Source: Tyto alba
Lineage: Eukaryota > Chordata > Aves > Strigiformes > Tytonidae
Length of the DNA: 64,000 nucleotides
Reading direction: 5' to 3'
NCBI RefSeq assembly: GCF_018691265.1
Contig: NW_024881282.1
Span: 25,508,899-25,572,898 of the forward strand
Shown: positions 51,227 through 63,214 of the stretch, piece by piece
Position numbering within the stretch: position 1 is the stretch's first letter
Layout of the letters: every line of letters starts with the position of its first letter
Notes under the pieces: model-generated
Told to the model about the DNA's origin: nothing
Database searches by the model: none
What the model saw: only the letters and a program-made list of their open reading frames with translations
Translations under genes and position numbers: made by a program

Positions 51227-54147
51227 GAATAAGGGTGCAGTATTACAGAACAGTAGCGTCATGTTATTGATCTTGCATTTATTTGCAAAAGTTATTAAAG
51301 CAGCATGCGGTACTTATGACATTCAGCAGAAAAGATCAGTGTGACAAACCTGTAACACACAGTGCGATGGCAGGAGACCGATTGTTTTTTCCTGGCACAA
51401 CTCACACAATCTGGATAATGGCCATCATATTGACTTTCACAGTGTAGGCCATGAGAGGACAGGATGCTCATCTTATCATATTTGTGCAGTGACTCATCTT
51501 CCACATAAGTAATGGAGGCAGAGAAGCCGTAATGTCTTTGTAGTAAGTCTTTCCACAGTAGACATTACCACAATCTGTGGGGTGAAATATGGGAGGCAGT
51601 GGGGGGAGGAAGGAAAATTAGAAACTATGAGTAAAAAGGGAGGATGTGTAGATTTGTTGAGCTTTGTAGTTCCATCTCTGCTCTTCCTCAAAAAAATTAT
51701 TATTAATTTATTGCTCTCACAGCCAGGGCAGATGGTAAGAGTGGAGATTTAACCTCACCAAATCTCACATTCCAGAAAAATAAATGCTACTGTGACTTTC
51801 ACAATTTCAACTTCTTTGAGGAAAAGAGGAGGAATGTAAAAGGATGAGCCTGGATCATGCAGGAGACTGAGAGAATTATTGGGGAAGTGCAAGGGAAGCT
51901 GGGTTAGCTGCAGTAGATGGTGGTATAGAACAGAAGAATAGTGACTAGTTTATGGAAGGGATCAGTAAATCAGGCAGGCTTGAGCAATAATAGAATTTCA
52001 AGAATTGCAATAGGACATCTGCAGCTGCCAGGGGGTGTTGGCACGAGTATATGTGGGTATATGATATTGAGTAGTGTATTTGTTTTTAAGAGCTGCGTTG
52101 CCTACATAGGAGTGAAAGGCAGAACCCTAGTGTTGGAGACACGAGTGTTGTCTCTATCATTGCTCTTCATATGTGTGGTACTTCCCTATAGTTGCTGACT
52201 GTAAAATTGGAGAAAGACAAGGCAGAAGAAACACATGACTGGATGAAAAGAGGATGCTAAAGGGAAGGATGAAATATTGAGTAATGTCAGCAGTTCTGAT
52301 AAATGTCTAGCATTCCAGCGGGGCTGCTAGAGATGTGAAATGCATGTGATTTGGCAGATTAAAAAATACATCTAACCCCAGAAAATGCTGCTGCCTGTTT
52401 AAGGTTGCCTTACCTGGAAGGCTTGCAAGATTAGCTGCTGATGCAAGGAACAGCTATGTGTTCAACATAAAGAGCTATATGTCATCAGAGGAAGGAGCCC
52501 AAGTGAAACACTTAGCTTCAGTCCTGAATGCAGTGGCAAAGAGAAGTAATAAGGCTGGTGCGATGAACACTTTGAGTATTGAATAGGAAAGGATAAGAAA
52601 AGACTGAAGGCGAAAAGACTGAAAGGCAAAAATACTGCTCATTGGAGATTTTGGACAGAAAAGCAGTCTTGCTATTGATAATACCAAAATTGAACTTTGC
52701 ATGAACTTTAAAGAACATACTTATTTCCAATTTAGAAGTCACTTGGGAGACATGGGAAAACCATGAACCGATGAGGGAACATTACGTTTCTAAGAGGGTT
52801 CGGTGTAATGACAGTGAATTGGAGCAGAGCAAATAGGTGGTCTGCGGGGATGGTAGCCACAGAAGAAAGAATCTTTGAAGGGAGCAGCATAGTGCTACAG
52901 AGAACCACTTTATTTTAAAGAGCAGGAATAGTTTGGAGGAGCCCTTCATAACTGCATGCTGTAATCAGAGGCAGGAGTTAGGAGAATGTTTCAGAGATAC
53001 GAAGAGCTATGCAAAGCAGCATTTGTCAGAAAAGGGAAATGATGAAACAGTGATAAGGTCTGTGGAAACTGTTAGACAACAGCAGGACAGACTGAAGAAA
53101 AACGAAGAAATACACTGACAGTATGTGAGCAGAATGAGAACTAGAGTATGAAATAGCCTTGTGATCAGCAGGGAAGCTATTTAGCAGAATGCAACAGGAG
53201 ACCAGTGGGAAGGTCTGGAAAAAAATTGCTGGAAAGACCTCAAAAGTAAAAGGAAGAAAATGATCAAGGGACTCATGGAGTACATTTTCATATGAAATGT
53301 TACATAAAAGTCTCATGTGAGAAATATTTGGGACTTTGTGTTTATCTGAATGCACATGATTTTGTAAGGAATAGGAATTATATGATGATTTGTATTTCAT
53401 AGAGTATCTGCTACTTTGAGATCCTCATCTTGACTGAGGCCTCTGAAGATTAGAATGTTATACATATTATATTATAGCAATATTATATGAGTAATTTTAT
53501 TAATTCTGTACAACAACTAGAATGGAAATAATATGGCTTTGGGTGTATTCTTTGTGTTTGTGTGTGTAAGATCATTTCAGACACACATAAGCAGACTTAA
53601 TCCATTTGAATCTAGAAAATATACCTAGGGTGCTTTGGGCACCCTGTCACCAGGGCTGTATGTGAGCCAGAGCAAATCTGCTAGACTTATCTTTCTGGTC
53701 ATTGTAACAGAGGCACAGAAGTCCTTTGCCTACCTCACAGCCATGGCATAACGTTTAGTAAATCGGTCAGAATCAGCTGAATATTGGGTCTTTCCTGACC
53801 ACTATTCTCGAATTACTTTGTTTCCTGAATGTCTCTTGAAAACCAAAGAAGTCATGCAGGACAAGGTACCAGCAGTATCTAGGACTAAAGCAGACTTGCT
53901 TTCTTGAAAATTTGGATTTAAATTGTTTTACTTCAGTCTCTTAACTCCTGACTTCTGCTTGTACAAAATCAAGCAGAATCAAGCCTTACAATTTCTGACC
54001 ATGATATTAATACTAAACAATGAATTATTAACAACAATATTATTAGTCAAGAGAAATAAAAAAAATAAGAATTACTTTTATATGCAGAGAAAAAAAAAAA
54101 AGAAACTTGAGAAAAGGAGTCTAATTAATAAATGAAGAGGAAGAAAA
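51227..54147. other. AT-rich stretch; purine-rich sub-block, exon-like remnant
   Basis: No gene is supported. 51295-51574 carries broken exon-like open frames on the minus strand (see findings). About 51840-53300 is visibly purine-rich on the plus strand, with many GGAAG and AGAAGA words, and no recognisable repeat body. Confidence 0.5.
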
Positions 54148-54285
54148 TTAGTGATGATGATATAATTGCTAAGGTGCTGACTACTCAGATTTTGATGAGG
54201 GAAAAAGGGCGGGAAGTTAGTGATGATGATATAATTGCTAAGGTGCTGACTACTCAGATTTTGATGAGGGAAAAAGGGCGGGAAG
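54148..54285. repeat. Perfect 69-bp tandem duplication
   Basis: The unit 54148-54216 is repeated without any difference at 54217-54285 (start TTAGTGATGATGATATAATT, end AAAAAGGGCGGGAAG). Perfect identity suggests a recent duplication or an assembly effect. The unit has no recognised function. Confidence 0.95.
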
Positions 54286-54944
54286 TAAGTATAATTAGGA
54301 AGTAATGAAGCTTCTCTAAATACAGCTGTTTATAAAACAGAGGTGAAAACACACTGGAATGTATAATGGTTATTTTCTGCAGCATATTGCTTTGTACAGA
54401 AAGTACTGACCGAGGCCAGATTTTCTTCTGCTTAGACTGCTGTGACTACCTGTTCAAGGAGCACAAGGGTTATCTAAGGGTTTCTAGAGAACCTATCTAT
54501 AGCATTTAACCTAAAATTTTCTCAAGTGAATTGTCTAACTAATTTACTGACGTTGTTCATAAAGAAATGAGAGCACACCACAGATACAATTCTGGAGTTA
54601 AAAATGAGTAAAAGGTTTTTTTCTGATAACTAGTGGTTTTCAGCTCAACATTTGTCTAGATTCTAAAAGAGCAAATGGATAGTTATCTAAAGTTTGGAAA
54701 CAATGGCTGCTCTATATCGGAAAATGGTTCTGTAGCTCTGTTATTTCAATTAATTTCTTAGTGAACTGTACTTAATTTCTAATGTAGCCCACACCATTTA
54801 TTATCTCCACCGACATTCCCATCAGGCGATACAACACTGAAATGGGTAAGCTAAAGAAGTTTACCTTTAAGGATGATCTTTCAAGTTCATATTTGGGCCA
54901 CCTACCAGATAAATGTAAAGAAATTCTTAATGTTTTCTGAAATT
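54286..54944. other. AT-rich stretch, nothing seen
   Basis: No gene or repeat assigned. Confidence 0.6.
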
Positions 54945-56349
54945 CCAGGTCCCTGCTGACTGGAAGATAGCCAACGTTATTCCAATTTACAAAAAGGGCA
55001 TGAGGGAAGACCAAAGGAACTACAGATCTGTAGTCTAACCTCAGTTCCTGGAAAAATTATAGAGAAGATCATACTCTGTGCTACTGAAAGACATTTAAAG
55101 AACAAGCTGATCATTAGGCACAGTTGACATGGGCTTACAAAGGGAAAGTCCTGTTTAGGTAATTTAATGTCTTTCTACGATAAGGCCGCAAGCTTAACGG
55201 ATGAAGGGAAGGTGGTGGATGTAGTTTTTCTGGATTTTAGTAAAGCTTTTGATACTGTCCCTCACAGCATCCTTCTGAACAAGTTGTCCAACTGTGGGAT
55301 GACTGGATTCATGGTGTGCTGAGTGAAGAACTGGCTGAAGAGCAGAGCTCAAAGTGTTGTAGTGAATGGGGCTGCATCTACGTGATGACCAGTCACCAGT
55401 GGTGTTCCTTGGGGCTCAGTTCTACGGCCGGTTCTGTTCAATATTTTTATCAGTGATCTGGATGCAGGAGGTGAATGCACCACTAGCAAGTTTGCTGGTG
55501 ATACTAAACCGGGAGATGCTGATGAGTCTCTTGAGTGACAAGAGGCCGTGCAGGGGGATCTAGGTAGATTGGAGCATTGGGTAGTCATCAGTGGAATTAA
55601 ATTTAACAAGTCCAAATGCCAGATTCTGCACCTGGGACAGAGTAACACCAGGCACAAGTATAAACTGGGAGAGGAGTGGCTGGAGGGCAGCCCTGCAGAA
55701 AGGGGTCTGGGGGTCCTGGTCGACAGCAGGCTCAATAGGATCCAGCAGTGTGTGTTCTGGCAGCCAAGAGAGCAAACCTCATCCTGGGGTGCATCAAACA
55801 CAGCATAGCCAGCTGGTGAAAAGGGGTGATGATCCCACTGTGTTCAGTGCTGGTGTGGCCTCACCTTGAGTACTGTCTGCAGTTCAGGGCCACATGATAA
55901 GAAGGTTGTTAAGGCACTCAGATGCATCCAGAGGAGGGCAACAAAGCTGGTGAAAGGGCTGGAAGGCATGTCCTGTGAGGAGAAGCTGAGGACTTTGGGT
56001 TTTGTCTAGCTTGGAGAAAAGGAGACTGAGGGGTGGCCTCATTGCTCTCCACAGCTTCCTGAGGAGGGAAGGTGGAGAGGGAGGTGCTGGTCTCTAGGGT
56101 CAGGATGCATGGGATTTGTACAAAGCTGCATTAGGGGAGGTTCAGGCTTGGTATTAGGAAGCATTTCTTTACTGAGAGGGTGGTCAGACACTGGGGCAGG
56201 CTTCCTAGAGAGGTGGTTGATGCCCAAAGCCTGTCAGTGTTTAAGAGGCATTTGGACAATGCCATTAATAACATCTTTAACTTTTGGTCAGCCCTCAAGT
56301 GGTCAGGCAGTTGAACTAGGTGATCACTGTAGGTCCCTTCCAAGTGAAA
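54945..56349 (+). mobile_element. CR1 LINE, 5'-truncated, plus strand
   Basis: Starts inside ORF2 at a reverse-transcriptase block reading VPADWKIANVIPIYKKGM (about 54950-55005). Motif A is clear at about 55215-55285 (VDVVFLDFSKAFDTV). The GVPQGS block reads GVPWGSV, and the catalytic FADD block reads FAGD at about 55491-55502, so one active-site aspartate is lost. Numerous stops and shifts follow, for example in the W-L-K-S-R-A-Q-S-V-V-V-N-G block. The C-terminal SLEKRRLRGGLIALHSF block lies near 56010-56060 and the 3' UTR ends 'ggtcccttccaagtgaaat', leading into a pentanucleotide tail. The copy is dead. The missing endonuclease and 5' end fit incomplete target-primed reverse transcription. 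Confidence 0.95.
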
Positions 56350-56503
56350 TCTATTCTATTCTATTCTATTCTATTCTATTCTATTCTATTCTATTCTATT
56401 CTATTCTATTCTATTCTATTCTATTCTATTCTATTCTATTCTATTCTATTCTATTCTATTCTATTCTATTCTATTCTATTCTATTCTATTCTATTCTATT
56501 CTA
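56350..56503. repeat. (ATTCT)n microsatellite, about 31 pure copies
   Basis: About 154 bp of uninterrupted pentanucleotide directly at the 3' end of the CR1, where CR1 elements normally carry only a few short terminal repeats. It is therefore an expanded CR1 tail. All frames crossing it read as a repeating S-I-L-F-Y string and are not genes. Its purity suggests it is length-variable between individuals. Confidence 0.97.
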
Positions 56504-57627
56504 AATAATCTTGTACACAGGCCAGTCCTTGACTTCAGTCTCTGAAACCACAGATGAATTCCCATTAGTAGAAATTTCATAGGCTGTTTCTATATATCAT
56601 GCAAGAGAATGTAAGAAAATCCATGAGGGATATAAACAAAAATAATCCTATACATAGTAACCTGCAAGGACCAAATCAAGGCAGAGATATAATAGTCAGT
56701 ACTCTAAAATTTCACACACAGAATGAACAGTCATATAAATGGATGGTGATATCAACATACTCGGGGTGTTTAGGAATTAAAAGTAACATGGTATAAATTG
56801 TTAATTTCTTGTCCGTATTGGCTCTATAGTCAGTAAACAAGTCAAATATCATTTTTACATGCAAGAAAATCTAAAAATAGTGGGTAAAGAAGAAAAAAAC
56901 CATGCCCTTTGTACCTGTTTATCCACAAAAAATTAGATCAATGAAATTTTATAGTTAAAAATGTGGTTTACATTTTAAAAGGTGTTTTATACTTCAAATG
57001 AATCATAGATAGTTTCAGGTTTCATTTTACATTCCCAAGTGTTGAGAGCCAAATTGAATTCTGATGTCACACAAAACTCCCAATGAGCCTAAGTTCTTTT
57101 TCATTTATGTTCAAGACTGTACAGCTATAAAGGATACTAGATTTTTTTCTTGCAAATAAAAAACATTTATTGCAGGAAGTAATATTTGCACAGTGCCTAT
57201 TATGTCAGGATATAATTGCTGTCTCTGGCAACATTTAAAACACAAACACATTTAGTTTGCACTGTACCAAATCAAAACAATATTGAGTTTATACAATTCA
57301 ATAGCAAATAAATACAAAACTAAGCAACAGTGCTATTTATCCCTATTTTATAATTCATTGAATCTAATCAATTACACTTAACACATCTTATATCAATTAT
57401 AGAATAACAGTGGACAGAGATCAAAGATATGAGTTGAGTTGAACTTAAATAGGTGAAACAGAAATCCAGATTTAAATTCCTCAAACTCTTGTAGTACCCA
57501 CGCTCAAGCATTGCCTTCCACTGTCTTCTACGGATACAAATTTTGCAATATGATATGGTAAGGCAAGAAGGTTGGTACACTTTGGGAGTTCTGCTGTAGT
57601 TGAAAACCTGCTACTTTCTTAAGTGTT
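56504..57627. other. AT-rich stretch, no supported gene
   Basis: No gene or assignable repeat seen. Confidence 0.6.
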
Positions 57628-58160
57628 TGTCATGGTTTAACCCCAACCAGTAGCTAAGAACCACACAGCTGCTCACTCACTCCCGCACAGTGGGATGAGG
57701 GAGAGAACTGGAAAAGTGTAAATGAGAAAAGTCATGGCTTGAGATAAAGATGGTTTAATAGATAAAGTAAAAGCTGCATGTGCAAGCAAAGCAAAACACT
57801 TCTCTTCAGTAAGCAGGTATTTAGCCATTTCCAGGAAAGCAGGGGTCCATCACACATAGTAGTTACTTGAGAAGACAAACATCCTAACTTCAAATGCCTT
57901 CCTCCTGCTTCCCCCAGATTTTGTTGATGAGCACAACATCATATGGTATGGAATATCCCTTTGGTCAGTTGGGGTCTGCTGTCCCAGCTGTGTCCCCTCC
58001 CAAATTCTTCTGCACCCCCAGAATGCTCACTGGCAGGGCAGTGTGAGGAGCAGAAAAGGTCTTGACCCTGTGTAAGCGCTGCTCAGCAGCAACAAAAACA
58101 CTGGAGTGTTATCAACACTGTTTTCATCACAAATTAAATCTCCCAGAATGAAAATGGCAG
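57628..58160 (-). mobile_element. Solo LTR of an avian endogenous retrovirus, third copy, different subfamily
   Basis: Starts TGTCATGGTTTAACCCCAAC, an edge known from a very common avian LTR group. Further diagnostic blocks are 'tggtatggaatatccctttgg' split over 57938-57965, 'gctgtgtcccctccca' (57987-58002) and 'gttatcaacactgttttcat' (about 58110-58129). In that group the promoter and polyadenylation signal read on the opposite strand; here ATTAAA is retained on the minus strand (plus TTTAAT at 57754-57759), while the TATA region is degraded. The right end (about 58142-58160) is worn: the expected inverted CC-AGGACA terminus appears only as 'atggcaggt' before a T-rich tract, and no clear target duplication is found. 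No internal viral genes adjoin. Confidence 0.85.
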
Positions 58161-58190
58161 GTTTTTGTTTTTGTTTTTTTTTTTTTTTTT
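58161..58190. repeat. T-rich tract
   Basis: A GTTTTT-type repeat passing into a pure T run, directly abutting the worn LTR end. Confidence 0.85.
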
Positions 58191-58532
58191 AATTGTTGTT
58201 TTTACTACTCATGTTTGTTGTGCTGACACCTCTGCTGTCACACTCCTAAACAAGGACCCCCTGCTGTCATCCTGCTCCTTATGGGAGGGACCCTCAATAC
58301 ACATGGTCTCACAAGTCTTAGTGTGGAGGGGAAACCTTGGACAGTCCTTCTCTTATCAGATAAACAAAACTTCTGAGCTCTCTTGAGTGTCACCTTGTCA
58401 CGTGCAGATGAACCCTATCCAGGACATAATGGGCATAATTTGCCAGCCTACATTTGTTCGGACAAAATTATTGTATCCACGTCAGCTTAAAAAAAGGGTC
58501 TTAACTGTTTTCGTTATTTTTAAGAGGTTTGG
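58191..58532. other. Stretch without gene
   Basis: Nothing assignable. Frames on the plus strand have no recognised protein. Confidence 0.6.
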
Positions 58533-58533
58533 T

Positions 58534-58573
<40 letters not shown>

Positions 58574-58577
58574 AAAG
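58533..58577. repeat. T21A24 perfect homopolymer palindrome
   Basis: Twenty-one T (58533-58553) followed directly by twenty-four A (58554-58577), a perfect 21-bp-arm palindrome without a loop. Such a junction could come from two retroposed tails meeting head to head, or from expansion of a T/A junction; assembly error is also possible. Confidence 0.9.
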
Positions 58578-61429
58578 GTCAGATGTGCAGATGAAGCCTG
58601 CTTTATCTGTTCTGGCTCTTCAGTGCATGGTGGTAGATGAAGACTGTCTTTTCCTCTGAAGTCCTCAGGGAATGATGGGCTGTTCAAGGATATTAGTTGC
58701 TGGGGTCTCACCAACAAAGACAACCCTATACATTGCATACTTCAGTTCATCAGGTTTGCACATCTGACAGAATTTGTGATGTGTGGACCCTACTACATAT
58801 CTTAAGAAGCTACAAGCAGGGTATGTTGGTGTTTTTTTGTGAATTTAATTTTTCTGGGAAAAAAAGATTGCATGTGTTATATTTATGCCAATAAAGTATA
58901 TGGTAAGAAAATGAAAGAAGATTAATTTTTGATTTGTTTTTCAGTTTTAACATTCTCCTCCCACAGAAACCAGTTTTTCTTGATTATCAGGAACAAGTAG
59001 GTAGAGACTATCCCTAACTGATCTGTCATTCAGGGCACCTACAATCTCTTTGGCAGTAGTATAGTGCAAATAAAGAGTGCGCAAGCTTCACTTTTTTTAT
59101 GCATTAAAGTAAACTATATTTCCCAAGTAACAGATGGATAAATTCTACATACCTGCACTTATCTTCTACTATCTCTCAACTATAATTCAGAAAACTTAAA
59201 AGAAAGATATCCTTAAAAGATCAGCTCACTAGATTAACTCTTTAGATCTTACAAGAAACACACATGTATCAAAAAGGTGAAACTTCATAGGCATGGCAAA
59301 ACAAATAAGAAAGACTCCAGGCAACTAATTACCACAGGAACCCATGGATTCAAGGAGTTGCCCTTAAACAAGTGTTACTGGTGCTGTGAGCCAAGAGGTG
59401 CAACTATTGTTCTGCTCTTCACATCATTCTTTGTTACTGAACTTATGGTGTGCAGCTTCTTCCCATGACTCTCCTCTTTCCCTCTTCTTGCAATGTTCAG
59501 AAGTCTCCAACATTTACTTCCTGAGGGTGCTCAGTTGCTCTTCAGGAGAGGTGTAATATCCCTCCAAAGTACCCTATCTGACCCCCTCAATTTCTTCTTA
59601 AAATAAAATAACAGACTAACCAAGATCAATCAGTGAAGAGAACATACACTATCTGTAATGGATGAATATGTTTGTACTTGATATGAAGTAGGTGCACCCT
59701 GTCCTTCTGTATGGCAAAATATTGAAGATGGTAGAAGGGATGAATAGAAGATCATTTGTCATGCATTTAAAGTTAGTTTAACCACCATAACATTTAACCA
59801 TTAACATTTTGAGAATTAGGACCTGTAATTTCTCTCCATGCCCTATTGGAAAGTCCACCCTCCATATATTTTATACCATTACGTTTATTTCTATTCCATT
59901 ATAAGAAACTGCAGAGAGAATGTGTAGATGGAGCCTTCAAAAACACTTTTCAGAATGTCTCACAATCCACAATAGTACATCAAATGTATATAATAAGTGT
60001 AAGAGCTTTAATTAATCTTATTTCTTAAAAAAAAAAAAAAAAAACAAAACAAAAAAAAAAAAACAAAACCAAAACTTTCTCTAGTCCTTCCAGAAAGCCA
60101 ATGCCAAAAGTGCTAACGTAGTTGTCCTTCTTGCTTTTCTATGACCCAGCCTATTTGCTTTCAGCAGTAAGACCTGGATTCATCTCACCTATCTTTGGAT
60201 TTTTAGCTGGAATTCTAAGTGCATGGTGGTGTACCGTGACCCTAAAATGCCTCTGTAATCAACAAAAAGAGGTATGTGCAAAGGGTCACCCAGAACTTCA
60301 GTAGGAGTTTCACTCTGTGTGGATTACAGAGGAATGTACAAAATCAGGTTCTAGCCTAGATAAATTTCTAGTTAGGGGGAATTGATCCTTGACTGAGTCT
60401 TAAACCTTGTCGCAGTAGAGACACATGTCAGTTTTCTGGTCCAAATGATGTTAGTGAGAACAGTTAGCAAAGCATGCAGTGGACAAGTGAAATTGAAATT
60501 TTAGAGGTCCTCCTTCATCTTATGGTATTCCCTCAATTCCCTATATTACCTGCAAAAACCCCAGAATTCAAGTACTGTAGGTATTTTTGGCATTGAATGG
60601 GAGGAAAAATTAAATTTGCATTTACCTGTATCTTAACTCTATTTTTCTGGTTATCTAAAGTTTTGGTTTGGCTACACTCTGGAAGGACATAAGACTAGGA
60701 AATCTTAACTCAGGATTAGCAATGATTCTTGACGCTGAGTATAGACATCACATACAAGAAGGATGAGATTTCTTTTAATTTGGCACTGCCATGACATAAG
60801 CTAGAATAATTCATTCTAATCTTAACACTACAGATATTTTTAAATAAATTGTGAGACCTCAGAAGTGAAAACCAAATTATTAAAAAGATGGTATGATAAC
60901 ATTTTGTTGAAATGTGACTTTTTCTGCAAGTAGTAAAGAAGTGGAACTGTAACAGCTTTCAGAAAATACAGAAAAGTGTAAATACAGGGAATAGCTGAAG
61001 TTGTTCCAAAATATTCTGACTTGGTGAAACAGGAAATCTGTATAAAAAAGAACATGACTGAACAATGAGAACAAATAAATCATGAATAGTTAATTAAAAA
61101 GGGTGATGCAGGTTTCATTGTGAGTAATTCCAAATGGTACTAGGAAGTATATGATAGGTGCTGTAGAAAAGAGTTTCATGTTATTAGGCATAGATCTCTC
61201 AACCTGACTATTCAAAGTTGTTTAAGGTGTGCAGATATTGAGAGATCAGAATGCTCTACCTCTCTAAAATCCAGATTGTTTGCTTCAGGTCAGAGTAATC
61301 TGTTCTAGCTTTAGAAACCAAGCTAATTAAGCTAACTAATTTAGATGCCTAAGTCAGAGTTAGTAACCACAGATGTTCTCCACAGTTAATGGACAGAAAA
61401 AGGCATCTGCAGTGAACAGAACAATGCAT
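58578..61429. other. AT-rich stretch, no supported gene
   Basis: No gene supported. An A-rich tract with C interruptions (A and AAAAC types) lies at about 60027-60075. The remainder is not assignable. Confidence 0.6.
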
Positions 61430-62345
61430 CCTGAGGCATCTAAGGATCTTTGACAATGTCATTAGTGATCTGGATGATGGGGCAGAGTGTGCCCTCAGCA
61501 AGACTGGAGATGACACCAAAGTGGGAGGAGTGGCTGATACGCCAGAGGATTGTGCTGTCATCCAGAGAGACACTGACAGGCTGGAGAAATGAATTGACAG
61601 GAGATGTTCAGCAATGAAAAGTGCAAAGTCCTGCATCTGGGGAGGAACAACCTTAAGCATGAGTGCCTGCTGGGGGCCATCTGGATGGAAAGCAGCTTTG
61701 CAGAAAATGGCTTGAGGGTCCTCGTGGACATTAAGTTGGACGTGAGCCGGCAAAGTTGAATGGTATCCTGGGCTGCATTAGGAGGAGTGTTGCCAGCAGG
61801 TTGCCTCTCTACTCTGCACTGGTGAGGCCACACATGGAGTACTGTGTCCAGTTCTGGGCTCCCCAGTACAAGAAATATATGGATATACTGGAGAGAGTCC
61901 AGCAAAGGGCTACAAAAAAGACTAAGGGACTGAAGCAACCTATAAGAAAGGCTGAAAGAGCTGGGACTGTTCAACCTGGAGAGTAGAAGACTCAGGGGGT
62001 GATCTTATTAATATATATCTAAATACCTGAAGGAATCGTGTAAAGAAGATGGAACCAGGCTCTATTCAGTGGTGCCCAGTGACAGGACCACAGGCAATAG
62101 GCAAAAACTGAAACACGGGAGGTTTCCTCTGGATATGAGGAAACACTTTTCCACTGTGAGAGTGACCAACAACTGGCACAGGTTGTCCAGGGAGGTTGTG
62201 AACTCTCCATTATTGGAGGTATTCAAAAGCCATCTGGACAGAATGCTGGTCATCCAGCTCTAGGTGGCCCTGCTTGATCATGGGGGTTGGACCGGATTAT
62301 TTCCAGAGGTCCCTTCCAAACTCAGCCATTCTATGATTCTGTGAA
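61430..62345 (+). mobile_element. CR1 LINE, 5'-truncated, plus strand
   Basis: Begins within the reverse transcriptase near the catalytic block: ISDLDDGAECALSK, followed by TGDDTKVGGVAD where an intact element has FADDTK. A frame at 61756-61986 reads [20 protein letters not shown] and then [16 protein letters not shown]. 62069-62263 reads VPSDRTTGNRQKLKHGRF and then MRKHFSTVRVTNNWHRL. These are the standard C-terminal CR1 ORF2 blocks, split over frames by indels. The 3' end is 'ggtcccttccaaactcagcc' followed by ATTCTATGATTCTGTGA, a typical CR1 terminus. Upstream domains are absent. Non-functional. Confidence 0.96.
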
Positions 62346-63214
62346 GGCAGTTTACACATTCCACCCTCAACAAAAGCTTGTTTCTCTCACTTGATTATGA
62401 ACAGAAAAGATGGTGGATAGCCAGGTCTTAGAGGTTCAGTTTCTAGACATATGAAGTTAGGTTGGATGACTTTGATGATTTTCACTCATAGTTACCTAAA
62501 TACAGATTTAATTGTTTAACTAGCTATCTTTTTAATTGCTTAACTAGCAAGCCCTTAAGATGACTTCTGCATTTTTTTTAATTAAATTTTCACCAGTTCA
62601 GTAAACTGTGAACAAGGTCTGAACTAGAATGTGAAGTTTATAAAACTTCCTATTCCATAAATAGCTGTTCTGATACCTTATCTGATCTGAATTAAAATTT
62701 TTCTTATGGAAATGAATTCACAGGGGAAGAAAAAGAAAATTGCACAGCAACTACAGCATAATTGCTATCAACAAAAACTACCACATCATCGTAACAATCT
62801 TTAAAAATTTTTGACTTTTGCCTTACTCTTAGCAAATGTTATTCCTGTAGCTAATTTAGTTTGTAAGTAGAAATTTTGCAAACTGCCTTAAAGTAGCTTA
62901 AAAACAGTCAAACAAAATCACACAGACATTAGTCGACATGTAGTGTAATTTTGCACAGGTTTTTCTTCCTAAGGTATGAATATAACAAAGTATTTACTGG
63001 AAACTACTCACTAAACTGACATTACTTAAAGCTTTGTAAATATCAAACTAAGACAAAATTACTGGAAATGTAAGTCTCCTGAATTTTTAAAGTGCTTCCT
63101 CATTTTGTTCATGCAAATAGGATCAGATAGTGCAAAGAATCGTAATTCCTTATCTGAAAGTTACTATTCCCATTCATCACCCTTGTCATCTGAAATACAG
63201 TCACTCTCATTGAG
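62346..63214. other. AT-rich stretch, nothing seen
   Basis: No gene or assignable repeat. Confidence 0.6.

Noticed and set aside
56109..56508. Frames of 131 and 62 codons ending in S-I-L-F-Y repeats
   Set aside because: Translation of the pentanucleotide microsatellite and CR1 3' UTR, not a protein gene.
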